This document shows positions 16,879 through 24,742 of a stretch of DNA of 62,182 bases, in pieces. How positions within the stretch are numbered: position 1 is the stretch's first letter; every line of letters begins with the position of its first letter. This DNA is from Candidatus Hopanoidivorans cymbastelae (GTDB lineage Bacteria > Actinomycetota > Acidimicrobiia > Acidimicrobiales > Hopanoidiivorantaceae): assembly GCA_028283145.1 (NCBI GenBank), contig JAPYNY010000026.1:1-62182 (forward strand). The letters run 5' to 3'. The notes below the pieces were generated by a model. It had not been told where the DNA came from and did no database searches. It worked only from the letters and a program-made list of their open reading frames with translations. Both the position numbers and the translations under genes were made by a program.

Positions 16879-17733
16879 ATGCCCACCGCCTCAGTTGGCG
16901 ATCATGAGTTAGCCCACAAGTTAGCCGGCAGCGTTGGAGAGCAGTTGCTCTGTGTGCGTCAAGACTGGCAGCGCCGAAGCTTTGCCAGAGGCATGTCACT
17001 GGCTTACGAAGGCGACATATCAGCCCACAACTCTCTGCTGAAGGAACTGAGAGCTGCACGCAGCGGCGATGCGGTTTTATCAGAAGAGGGAACCGACAAC
17101 TTAAGCCGTCTGAAATCTGAACGCCTCTGGGTGATTGACCCGCTGGACGGCTCCTCGGACTATGCCTATGGCAGCTCTGAATGGGCTGTTCACGTGGGGC
17201 TGGCCGTAGATGGGGTGGCTGTGGCAGGTGCGGTGTCTCTGCCGGCTCTGGATCTGGTCTTCGCAACCGGGCAGTCGCAGGGAAAAGAAGTGCGGGGGCG
17301 CGGAGCGCAGGGATACGAGGCTCAGGGCGGGCAACCAGCCGGGCGAGCAAACCAGCAACCAGCCACGTCTTGCGAGCAACCGTTTAAAATCGTTACCGCC
17401 CGGTCCCGCATCCACCTTGAGGGCGTGCTGCTGGCCAATGAGCTGGAAGCTGAAGTTTTCGCCTGCGGCTCAGCAGGAGTCAAAGCCATGCTAGTTGTGC
17501 TTGGAAAAGTTGACGCTTATGTGCATGCCACCGGTCTGTACGAATGGGATGTCTGTGCGCCAGCAGCAGTGGCTGAGTCAGCCGGGCTCTACGTGAGCGA
17601 TGCTTTCGGAGAACAGCTCAAATTCAACCAGCCACATCCCGTTGTGGACGGCTTTGTGGTATGTCGTCACGAACTGGCCGAGCCAATCTTTGCAGTGCTG
17701 CAAGATTCTCACTTGGGTGTCGGCAAGCTATGA
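16879..17733 (+). CDS. Inositol monophosphatase family protein, CysQ-like
   Basis: A 284-residue member of the lithium-sensitive phosphatase superfamily. The metal sites are visible as LSEEGTDN, DPLDGSSDY and YEWDVCAPAAV. SEWAVHVGLAVDG agrees best with actinobacterial CysQ-type 3'(2'),5'-bisphosphate nucleotidases, which remove the 3'-phosphate from PAP or PAPS. An inositol or fructose-1,6-bisphosphatase role cannot be excluded. A Gly/Gln/Ala-rich insertion around residues 135-160 is unusual and has low complexity. The end overlaps the acyltransferase gene by ATGA. Confidence 0.82.
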   Translation: MPTASVGDHELAHKLAGSVGEQLLCVRQDWQRRSFARGMSLAYEGDISAHNSLLKELRAARSGDAVLSEEGTDNLSRLKSERLWVIDPLDGSSDYAYGSSEWAVHVGLAVDGVAVAGAVSLPALDLVFATGQSQGKEVRGRGAQGYEAQGGQPAGRANQQPATSCEQPFKIVTARSRIHLEGVLLANELEAEVFACGSAGVKAMLVVLGKVDAYVHATGLYEWDVCAPAAVAESAGLYVSDAFGEQLKFNQPHPVVDGFVVCRHELAEPIFAVLQDSHLGVGKL

Positions 17734-18575
17734 ACAAATCCAGCCGCTCCGGCAATCAGCCGAACAACGCCAACAAACACCCGCGCCACACCAGCAAACA
17801 CCCGCGCCACACCAGCAAACACCCGCGCCACGCCAGCAAACTCGCAAGCGCCGAAAGTGAATTCTCGCAACTCTACGAACGGGCCAAGCGTGTCGGGAAG
17901 CGTCGATCCAGCCGTCTGCTTTACAAATTCTTGTCTATGGTGGTGCGAACGGTTGGATATCGTTACCTCTCATTTACTTGCCACGGAGCAGAGCATCTGA
18001 ACCTTCCCGGCCCGCTGATCATCGCGCCGGTACACCGCTCTAATCTGGATGTCCCGCTGCTGGTTCCAGCCTCCAAGCGACACATCCGCTCTTTAGCCAA
18101 GGACTCCATGTTCAAAGGCAGACTTTCTGCCTGGTTCAGTGCTGCTATCGGGGCCATTCCCGTCAGACGTGGCGTTGCCGACCGCAAATCGCTGCAAACA
18201 ATCGAACAACTGCTGCTGGACGGCGAAGCCGTTTTGGTCTTTCCCGAAGGAACTCGACAGTCGGGCACGCAAGTAAAGGAGATATTTGACGGCTGCGCCT
18301 ATCTGTCGGCTAAATGCTCTGCTCCGGTTGTGCCCGTAGGCATAGTCGGAACTGAAGACGCCATGCCACCCGGTGTAAAACTGCCCAAGCGGGTAAAGGT
18401 TGTGGCCTGTGTAGGCGAACCCCTGTCGGCATCTACTTTCTCAGCCAATCCAGACACGCAAAAAACTCGCCTGTCCATGAGCCAGCGACGAGCATTTTCC
18501 CAAGAGCTTCAAAAACGTCTCCAAGCCTTGATGAGCCAAGCCGGCGAACTGCGCCACAAAGGGAAGCAGCAGTGA
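17730..18575 (+). CDS. 1-acyl-sn-glycerol-3-phosphate acyltransferase family protein (PlsC-like)
   Basis: A 281-residue acyltransferase starting at the ATG that overlaps the previous stop. The catalytic motif HRSNLDVPLL (H-x4-D) and FPEGTRQSG are present. Members transfer an acyl chain to lysophosphatidate at the membrane. The N-terminal 45 residues are basic and consist partly of a 7-residue unit KHPRHTS repeated three times, encoded by a 21-bp DNA tandem repeat (17775-17837). The C-terminal peptide MSQAGELRHKGKQQ is the first of three copies of a 41-bp repeat that runs into the next gene. Confidence 0.85.
   Translation: MNKSSRSGNQPNNANKHPRHTSKHPRHTSKHPRHASKLASAESEFSQLYERAKRVGKRRSSRLLYKFLSMVVRTVGYRYLSFTCHGAEHLNLPGPLIIAPVHRSNLDVPLLVPASKRHIRSLAKDSMFKGRLSAWFSAAIGAIPVRRGVADRKSLQTIEQLLLDGEAVLVFPEGTRQSGTQVKEIFDGCAYLSAKCSAPVVPVGIVGTEDAMPPGVKLPKRVKVVACVGEPLSASTFSANPDTQKTRLSMSQRRAFSQELQKRLQALMSQAGELRHKGKQQ
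17775..17837 (+). repeat. 21-bp tandem repeat, three copies, in plsC-like gene
   Basis: Three direct copies at 17775-17795, 17796-17816 and 17817-17837, each starting AAACACCCGCGCCAC; the third differs by one base. The unit is a multiple of three and encodes a basic heptad in the acyltransferase N-terminus. Confidence 0.9.
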
Positions 18576-18642
18576 ATCAAACCAGCGAACTGCGCCACAA
18601 AGGGAAGCAGCAGTGAATCAAGCCAGCGAACTGCGCCACAAA
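18531..18642 (+). repeat. 41-bp tandem repeat spanning the plsC/aminotransferase junction
   Basis: Copies begin at 18531, 18572 and 18613. Copies 2 and 3 differ at one base over the 31 bases they share; copy 1 differs from copy 2 at 5 of 41. Each copy starts with a potential start codon (ATG, GTG, GTG) and, because 41 is not a multiple of three, copies 1 and 2 each end in a stop in that frame. The stop of plsC (18573-18575) overlaps the GTG of copy 2, and the stop of the resulting mini-ORF overlaps the GTG of copy 3. Confidence 0.9.
18572..18616 (+). other. 14-codon mini-ORF created by the 41-bp duplication
   Basis: GTG at 18572 overlaps the plsC stop as GTGA; the frame runs MNQTSELRHKGKQQ and stops at 18614-18616, overlapping the aminotransferase GTG, again as GTGA. 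The peptide is nearly the same as the C-terminus of the acyltransferase and the N-terminus of the aminotransferase. It is probably a by-product of duplication, but it may relay ribosomes from plsC to the next gene. Confidence 0.5.
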
Positions 18643-19839
18643 GCGAGAGTCTTGAGCCAGCCTTCCGAGCCCCAAAAATATCTGGCCTCGCGGCTGCAGG
18701 GGTTTGGCACCACCATCTTTGCGCAGATGTCAGCCTTGGCGGTTGAAACCGGCGCCATCAACTTGGGGCAGGGTTTCCCCGACACCGACGGCCCTCCAGA
18801 AGTGCTGGAAACAGCCGTAGCTGCCATCCAGACGGGACACAACCAATATCCACCAGGCATTGGCATTGCCGAACTGCGTCAAGCAGTCTCACATCACCAG
18901 CAAAGATTTTACAACCTCAGTTTCAACCCCGACACTCAAGTGCTGATCACAGCCGGGGCCACAGAAGCCATCACCGCGGCACTGCTGGCTCTGTGTGAAA
19001 ATGGCGATGAAGTTGTCACCTTTGAGCCTTATTACGACAGCTACGCAGCAGCTATCTCCATGGCTGGCGGCCGGCGACGCTGCGTGCAACTTCGCCCGCC
19101 CGACTTCAGCTTCTCTGCTGATGAACTGCGCCAAGCCATCACTGAAAATACCCGCCTGATACTGCTGAATTCGCCGCACAACCCCACCGGTAAAGTCTTC
19201 AGTCGGCAAGAATTGCAGCTGGTGTCAGAACTTGCCGTCAAGCACAATCTTTTAGTGATTACCGATGAGGTTTATGAGCATATAGTCTTTGAGGGCGAAC
19301 ATCTCCCGCTGGCGACCTTTCCGGGCATGTATGAGCGTACGGTCACCATCAGTTCAGGCGGCAAGACCTTTGCCTGCACCGGCTGGAAGATCGGCTGGGC
19401 CTGCGGGACGCAAGAGTTGGTCCAAGCCGTGCAGACCGCCAAGCAATTCCTCACCTACGTGAACGGAGCGCCGTTTCAACCAGCTATCGCCCAAGGTTTG
19501 CTGCTGGACGACAGCTATTTCAAAGACCTAGCTGCAACCCTGCGGCGTGGCCGTGACGAACTCTGTGAAGGTCTGCAACGAGCCGGTCTAAAACCCAATA
19601 TTCCACAGGGAACCTACTTTGTAACCACCGACATATCGCACCTGGCAGATGATGGCTTGGAGTTCTGCCTGGATTTGCCCAACAGGTGCGGAGTGGTCGC
19701 CGTTCCGATACAAGTTTTCTGCGATGACCCAAATCTGGGGCAAAATTTAGTTAGATTTGCATTTTGTAAGCGACCTGACGTCATCGCCGAAGCGGTCCAA
19801 CGTCTAGCCAGTTTAAAAGAGGAGTTATGGAACCAGTAA
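18613..19839 (+). CDS. Class I/II aminotransferase, glutamine transaminase K/kynurenine aminotransferase-like
   Basis: A 408-residue PLP enzyme. The first 30 residues come from the 41-bp repeat and low-conservation sequence; the family match starts at SRLQGFGTTIFAQMSALA. NSPHNPTGKVF and SSGGKTFACTGWKIGW (Schiff-base lysine in SGGK) are clear. This subfamily includes glutamine transaminase K, kynurenine and methionine aminotransferases, and N-succinyldiaminopimelate aminotransferase. An omega-amidase-like gene lies two genes downstream, and glutamine transaminase K with omega-amidase is a known pair (the amidase removes alpha-ketoglutaramate), so that reading is favoured. Its end overlaps leuD by 13 bp. 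Confidence 0.85.
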   Translation: MNQASELRHKARVLSQPSEPQKYLASRLQGFGTTIFAQMSALAVETGAINLGQGFPDTDGPPEVLETAVAAIQTGHNQYPPGIGIAELRQAVSHHQQRFYNLSFNPDTQVLITAGATEAITAALLALCENGDEVVTFEPYYDSYAAAISMAGGRRRCVQLRPPDFSFSADELRQAITENTRLILLNSPHNPTGKVFSRQELQLVSELAVKHNLLVITDEVYEHIVFEGEHLPLATFPGMYERTVTISSGGKTFACTGWKIGWACGTQELVQAVQTAKQFLTYVNGAPFQPAIAQGLLLDDSYFKDLAATLRRGRDELCEGLQRAGLKPNIPQGTYFVTTDISHLADDGLEFCLDLPNRCGVVAVPIQVFCDDPNLGQNLVRFAFCKRPDVIAEAVQRLASLKEELWNQ

Positions 19840-20420
19840 GGATGATTGAAGCCAGAGCCGTGCCGCTCCCCCGCTCCGATGTGGATACCGACCAGATTAT
19901 CCCCAGCGACTGGCTGAAGCGGGTTGAGCGGACAGGCTTTGAGAAGGGACTTTTCGCTGAGTGGCGAGACGACCGCGGCTTCGTTTTGAATGACGAACGC
20001 TACGTGGGTGCCAAAATCCTACTGGCTGGGCCCAACTTCGGAACTGGCTCGTCACGCGAACACGCGGTCTGGGCGCTGCAGCAATATGGCTTTGTGGCAG
20101 TAGTGTCGTCGCGTTTTGGCGACATCTTCCGCAACAACTCAATTAAATGCGGCTTGCTGCCGGCCCAGGTTGCTCCTGAGTTCAGCGCCCAACTGATGGA
20201 TGCGGTGACAACAGATCCGAGTTTGGTGCTATTCATTGACGTCGCCCAAAAGACTATAGAAATCCCAACTCTTGGGCTGGAAGGCAGCTTCAGTCTTGAC
20301 GACAACTCAACCAAACGCCTGTTGGAAGGCCTGGACGACACTGCTGTTACATTGCTTGCCGAAGCCGCCATTGGCCGATATGAGCAAAATCGCCGAGACA
20401 TTTTGCCTTCGCTGGCATGA
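19827..20420 (+). CDS. leuD: 3-isopropylmalate dehydratase small subunit
   Basis: A 197-residue aconitase-swivel domain protein, the standard LeuD length. It shows PLPRSDVDTDQIIPSDWL and LAGPNFGTGSSREHAVWALQ, the substrate-binding signature of the small subunit. With LeuC it isomerises 2-isopropylmalate to 3-isopropylmalate in leucine biosynthesis. The large-subunit gene is normally adjacent but is not here or anywhere in the window; leuA lies 26 kb away. The ATG lies within the end of the aminotransferase gene, so translation is probably coupled to it. Confidence 0.93.
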   Translation: MEPVRMIEARAVPLPRSDVDTDQIIPSDWLKRVERTGFEKGLFAEWRDDRGFVLNDERYVGAKILLAGPNFGTGSSREHAVWALQQYGFVAVVSSRFGDIFRNNSIKCGLLPAQVAPEFSAQLMDAVTTDPSLVLFIDVAQKTIEIPTLGLEGSFSLDDNSTKRLLEGLDDTAVTLLAEAAIGRYEQNRRDILPSLA

Positions 20421-20424
20421 AGGT

Positions 20425-21228
20425 ATGAAGCTAGCTCTGCTTCAGCACGATATTGCTTGGGAAGACCCTGAAGCCAACTTCAGCCACCTAGCACCGCTTA
20501 TCGCCGATGCCGCCCGAAACGGCGCGCAGTTGGTTTTGCTGTGTGAGATGTTCAGCTATGGCTTTTCCATGGACACCTCTAAAATAGCTGAGCCTCCAGG
20601 CGGCCCCAGTACCCAGTTTTTGGCTTCGCAGGCCCACCAGCACGGGCTGTGGATCGGGGGTTCCTTGCCTGAGTTGACTCATGATTCCCCTCGTCCCAAG
20701 AACACCTTGACAGTGGCTGGGCCGGATGGAAGTCTAAGCCGCTATGCCAAAATACATCCGTTCAGCTACGGCGGGGAGGATGCCCATTACAGCGCGGGAT
20801 CAAGGCTTGCGAACCTTCGAGTTGACGGGCTGTCCATCAGCCTGAGCGTCTGCTACGACTTGCGGTTTGCCTACCTTTATTGGCATCTAGCTGAGACAAC
20901 TGACTTGTTTGTGGTGGTGGCCAACTGGCCTGCCAAACGTCGCCAGCACTGGCGGTCGTTGCTGATAGCTAGAGCCATTGAAAACCAGACTTGGGTAGCA
21001 GGGGTCAACCGAGTTGGGTCGGGAGGCGGTATTGCCTACAGCGGGGACTCTCTGGTGGTCAATCCGCTGGGAGAAATAGAAGCAGACGGAGACACCGCTG
21101 GCGACCAAAATCCTGAGATGGCGCTTTATGCCGACATTGATCCCGACAAAACCGCCCAGACCCGCCAGCGTTTCCCATTTTTGGAAGACCGGCTGCCCAA
21201 CTTCGGCTCCGGCCTTGTTGGCGCTTGA
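20425..21228 (+). CDS. Carbon-nitrogen hydrolase, omega-amidase (Nit2)-like
   Basis: A 267-residue nitrilase-superfamily protein. The start at 20425 (MKLALLQHDIAWEDPEANF) matches the normal N-terminus of the family; an upstream in-frame start would lie inside leuD. The catalytic Glu-Lys-Cys triad can be placed as E41 in LLCEMFSYGF, lysine in AKIHPFSYGGE and cysteine in SVCYDLRFAYLYW. These features and the length resemble omega-amidase/Nit2 and the YafV group, which hydrolyse alpha-ketoglutaramate or alpha-ketosuccinamate. The glutamine-transaminase-like gene two genes upstream supports that assignment. Confidence 0.85.
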   Translation: MKLALLQHDIAWEDPEANFSHLAPLIADAARNGAQLVLLCEMFSYGFSMDTSKIAEPPGGPSTQFLASQAHQHGLWIGGSLPELTHDSPRPKNTLTVAGPDGSLSRYAKIHPFSYGGEDAHYSAGSRLANLRVDGLSISLSVCYDLRFAYLYWHLAETTDLFVVVANWPAKRRQHWRSLLIARAIENQTWVAGVNRVGSGGGIAYSGDSLVVNPLGEIEADGDTAGDQNPEMALYADIDPDKTAQTRQRFPFLEDRLPNFGSGLVGA

Positions 21229-21265
21229 CAGCCGTGACAACTCCAACCCGAACCAGCCAGAAGCC

Positions 21266-23803
21266 ATGACCGCCACAGACCAACCGGCAACTGCCCACGA
21301 CTCCCCCGCCTCTGCCCACCCCGACCGCGATTCCTCCACCCAAGACTCGCCCACTCACGACTTTCCCACCCCCGACCCACAGCTTGGGCTTTCCCTAGCT
21401 GAAGTCAACCAGCGTCGTGAACTGGGCCTGACCAACACAGCGCCGCCCTCCCCAGTGCGCACCTTTGGCGAAATCTTCAAAGCTAACGTCCTGACCCCGG
21501 TCAACGCCATCATGTTGTCGCTGTTTGTGCTGATTTTGGTGGCTTGGGCTCCAGGAGATGCACTCTTCGTGGGCGTGGTCATCTCCAACAGCGTGATTGG
21601 AATCGCACAGGAAGTGCGCGCCAAGCGGGAGTTGGAAAAATTGGCCATCCTGAATGCTCCCCAGGCAGTGGTGGTGCGAGACAGCGAACTGCAAGAAATT
21701 GACGTGGCCGACATCGTTGCCGGAGAAGTTCTCGACTTGGCTGCGGGGCGTCAGATAGTGGTGGACGGGGAAGTTCTTAGCGAAATCGGACTGGAAGTTG
21801 ACGAGTCGCTGCTGACTGGCGAATCCGACCCGGTGGATAAACCTGCAGGCGAACAAGTCATGTCGGGAAGTTTTGTCTCAGCTGGCAGCGGCAGGATTGT
21901 AGCTACTCGCATCGGTGCTGAGTCCTACGCCAGCACTCTGAGCGAACAAGCGCGCCGATTTACTTTGGTCAACTCCGAGTTGCGCGATGGCATCGACTGG
22001 ATTTTGCGGGTGCTGGTATGGCTGGTGCCCCCTGCTTCGGCACTGCTGCTCTGGGCTCTGCTGGGAACCGACAGCGGTTGGCAGGAAGCGCTTAGGAGTT
22101 CAGTCGGCGCAGCAGTGGCGATGGTGCCCGATGGTTTGGTTTTGCTGACTTCGCTGGCTTTTGTGGCCGGGGTTATTGTGCTGGCCAGGCGCAAGGCATT
22201 GGCTAAAGAGTTGGCCACAGTGGAGCTGCTGGCTCACGTTGATGTGCTGTGCCTAGACAAGACGGGAACCATCACCACCGGCGACATCTCCTTTGGCGCC
22301 ATAGACACTTTGCAGTCTGAAGCTGCCTATGCCGAAGCTGCGCTGGGAGCTTTTGCGGCGGCCGATCCAAACCCGAACCCGACGCTGGCAGCCGTAAAAT
22401 CTGCCTTTGAAGCCCCGCAAGGCTGGACGGTGGCCCACCAGGAACCATTCTCCTCGGCTAAAAAGTGGGCTGCGGTGGAATTTGACCAACGGGGAGTGTT
22501 CTATCTGGGGGCACCAGAGATTCTGTTGGCTACAACTGGTGATTCAAGCGGCAGCGAATCCGACGACACTCTCAACTCCCTGGCAGAACTGCGCGCCGAA
22601 GCAGCTTCCAAAACAGCTGAACACGCCGCTGCAGGCTCCCGTGTCTTGGCCCTATGCCAAGCTGACGGTTCCCTAACCTCAGAAGACTTGCCCCCCGGCC
22701 TGAAACCCGTAGCCTTGGTGCTGCTGGTTGACACCATCCGACCCAACGCCAACGAAATCCTGGACTACTTCTACCGTCAAGGCGTAACCCTCAAAGTCAT
22801 CTCAGGCGACAACGTAGCCACTGTTTCAGCCGTGGCACAGCGGGCCGGCATCCCCGACGGCCACAAAGCCATAGACGCCAGAGAACTGCCCGAAGACAAC
22901 GAAGCCCTGGCCGACACGCTGGAAGACATAGCCGTCTTCGGCCGGGTCACGCCCCATCAAAAACGTGCCATGGTGGCTGCCCTGCAGAGCCGGGGACACA
23001 CGGTGGCCATGACCGGAGACGGCGTCAACGACGTGCTAGCCCTGAAAGACTCCGACATCGGCATAGCCATGGGTTCAGGCAGCGAAGCCAGTCGCTCAGT
23101 AGCTCAAATCGTGCTGCTGGACAACTCCTTTGCCACCTTGCCGCGGGTGCTGACCGAAGGGCGCAAAGTGATCAACAACATTGAACGCGTCGCCAACCTG
23201 TTCGTCTCCAAAGCGGTTTACGCGGTGCTAATCACCGCCACCATTGGGCTGATGAGCTTGTGGATTTCCGACTTGGATTTCCCCTTCCTGCCTCGCCATC
23301 TGACCTTGATCGGCACTTTCAGCATCGGTTTGCCGGGCTTGCTGCTGGCTTTAGCACCCAGCGAAAGCCTGGTGCGGCCAGGTTTTTTGTGGCGAGTCTT
23401 GAAATTCTCCCTGCCAGCGGGCATCATTGCGGCAACAGGCACGCTGATCGCCTATGAGTTTGCCCGACAAGCCGACGATGCCACACTGGGGGAAGCCCGC
23501 ACAGTAGCCGTCATGACACTGCTGGGTTTGGGGCTGTTCATCTTGCTGATGACCGCTCGGCCGCTCAAAGCCTGGAAAATCCTTTTGGTGATAGGAATGG
23601 TGGCGCTATATGCTCTGGTGGCGTTCGTGGATTTTGCGTCAGACTACTTTGAGATCTATCTGCCCCCAGCTTGGCTCTGGATTCCGTCGCTGGGCGCCAT
23701 CGCTATAGGCGGGGCGCTGATTTCCACTTGGGCTTATGTGGCTTTGCCTATCCTGCAGCCCGTTCAGCAGCTTCAACGGCATTCACCATCAGCATCGCCC
23801 TAG
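21266..23803 (+). CDS. P-type cation ATPase, CtpE-like
   Basis: An 845-residue HAD-type P-ATPase. The start at 21266 (MTATDQPATAHDSP) avoids overlap with the nitrilase; the first 50 residues are disordered. Visible are LTGES (actuator), CLDKTGTITTGD (phosphorylated Asp), GDNVATVSAVAQRAGI and TGDGVNDVLALKDSDIGIAMGSGS. Transmembrane segment 4 reads VPDGLVLLTSLAF where most CtpE relatives have VPEGL. CtpE of mycobacteria has been implicated in calcium uptake; the same ion here is inference. The 3' end overlaps the convergent folD gene by 56 bp. Confidence 0.87.
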   Translation: MTATDQPATAHDSPASAHPDRDSSTQDSPTHDFPTPDPQLGLSLAEVNQRRELGLTNTAPPSPVRTFGEIFKANVLTPVNAIMLSLFVLILVAWAPGDALFVGVVISNSVIGIAQEVRAKRELEKLAILNAPQAVVVRDSELQEIDVADIVAGEVLDLAAGRQIVVDGEVLSEIGLEVDESLLTGESDPVDKPAGEQVMSGSFVSAGSGRIVATRIGAESYASTLSEQARRFTLVNSELRDGIDWILRVLVWLVPPASALLLWALLGTDSGWQEALRSSVGAAVAMVPDGLVLLTSLAFVAGVIVLARRKALAKELATVELLAHVDVLCLDKTGTITTGDISFGAIDTLQSEAAYAEAALGAFAAADPNPNPTLAAVKSAFEAPQGWTVAHQEPFSSAKKWAAVEFDQRGVFYLGAPEILLATTGDSSGSESDDTLNSLAELRAEAASKTAEHAAAGSRVLALCQADGSLTSEDLPPGLKPVALVLLVDTIRPNANEILDYFYRQGVTLKVISGDNVATVSAVAQRAGIPDGHKAIDARELPEDNEALADTLEDIAVFGRVTPHQKRAMVAALQSRGHTVAMTGDGVNDVLALKDSDIGIAMGSGSEASRSVAQIVLLDNSFATLPRVLTEGRKVINNIERVANLFVSKAVYAVLITATIGLMSLWISDLDFPFLPRHLTLIGTFSIGLPGLLLALAPSESLVRPGFLWRVLKFSLPAGIIAATGTLIAYEFARQADDATLGEARTVAVMTLLGLGLFILLMTARPLKAWKILLVIGMVALYALVAFVDFASDYFEIYLPPAWLWIPSLGAIAIGGALISTWAYVALPILQPVQQLQRHSPSASP

Positions 23804-24596
23804 TCATCGGGCCCACGCCGCCGATACGTGGCGACAGCCACCCAGCCACCTCTTCCACCTCAGGGGCCACGTCTGAGACGATCTTCTTGCCTTCAAAGGA
23901 GACGCCGGCTGCCACCACTGCTGCGCCCGGCCGAACCATGTCGGCTTTGATCAAATGCGGGAACCCCGCAGCTGCTATGAGGATTTCAGCTTCACGGGTG
24001 TAGGAACCCAAGTCTTTGACGCCGGTGTGCACCACGGTAACGGCAGCGTTGGCATGGGGGCGTTTGAGCGACAGCAAATTGGCCAGCGGGCGTCCGATGG
24101 TCAAGCCGCGCCCTACAATCACCACTTTGGATCCCTCAATCGGAATGTCGTATTCCACCAACATGCGTTGAATCCCTGCTGGAGTGCACGCCAACGGAGC
24201 TGACACCCCCTGCACCAGACGACCCAAGTTGACCGGGTGCAGCCCGTCCACGTCCTTTTCGGGCCACACCCTGAGCATGGCATCTTCAAAATCTAGGTGC
24301 TTGGGGAAGGGATACTGCATCAGATAGGCATGGATATGCGGGGCAGCGTTGAATTTGTCAACCACGGCATTGACAGCTTCCTGGGTGGCGTCCGCAGGGA
24401 GATGCTCATGGAAGGACTTCATGCCCAGTTCCTCGCAATCTCGGTGCTTCATGGCGACGTAGTTGGCCGAAGGCCCGTCATCTCCTACCAGCACCGTTCC
24501 CAAGCCCGGCACTACATCTAAAGACTCAACTCTGCCCCGCAGTTCTTCGCGGATTTTGGCAGCTAATTTTTCTCCATCTAGTTTTATGGCAGTCAT
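23748..24596 (-). CDS. folD: Bifunctional methylenetetrahydrofolate dehydrogenase/cyclohydrolase
   Basis: A 282-residue FolD of standard length. It has the catalytic Tyr-x-x-x-Lys as YVAMK, the segment QYPFPKHLD (a variant of the usual QLPLP), DGLHPVNLGRLVQG and GRGLTIGRPLANLL for the NADP site, and ends GGVGPMTRAMLMVN, all diagnostic. It interconverts methylene-, methenyl- and formyl-tetrahydrofolate for purine and methyl-group metabolism. It reads convergently to the ATPase gene and their 3' ends overlap by 56 bp, which leaves no room for a terminator between them. Confidence 0.95.
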   Translation of the reverse strand: MTAIKLDGEKLAAKIREELRGRVESLDVVPGLGTVLVGDDGPSANYVAMKHRDCEELGMKSFHEHLPADATQEAVNAVVDKFNAAPHIHAYLMQYPFPKHLDFEDAMLRVWPEKDVDGLHPVNLGRLVQGVSAPLACTPAGIQRMLVEYDIPIEGSKVVIVGRGLTIGRPLANLLSLKRPHANAAVTVVHTGVKDLGSYTREAEILIAAAGFPHLIKADMVRPGAAVVAAGVSFEGKKIVSDVAPEVEEVAGWLSPRIGGVGPMTRAMLMVNAVEAAERAAG

Positions 24597-24654
24597 ATGC
24601 TTAGTGTACGTCCGACTAAAAGCTCTTGTTCGGCACTAATCAGTGCTAAAGTTA

Positions 24655-24709
24655 GGGGTGAACCCGCCGACTATCTAAAGATCTATGCTCCAGTTGGCGG
24701 GTTCATCCC
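24655..24709. other. Long 17-bp hairpin upstream of pepA
   Basis: GGGGTGAACCCGCCGAC (24655-24671) can pair with GTTGGCGGGTTCATCCC (24693-24709): 15 Watson-Crick pairs and two G-U pairs, with a 21-base loop that contains AGATCT. It lies in the folD-pepA divergent region, ending 33 bases before the pepA ATG. There is no T-run, so it is not a standard terminator. A leader RNA structure or a remnant of a small mobile repeat are both possible. Confidence 0.7.
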
Positions 24710-24742
24710 AGTTAAGCAAGCCAACCCGAAGCAATCTAGAAC

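Noticed and set aside
17661..17730. Upstream start for the acyltransferase at 17661
   Set aside because: It would overlap the CysQ-like gene by 73 bp; the ATG at 17730 overlaps its stop by ATGA, the usual coupled pattern.
17775..17837. Short repeats as a CRISPR array
   Set aside because: The copies are directly adjacent with no spacers and lie in a coding frame.
21128..21266. 46-residue N-terminal extension of the CtpE-like ATPase starting at 21128
   Set aside because: It lies inside the nitrilase coding region and has no family similarity; the ATG at 21266 is a better start.
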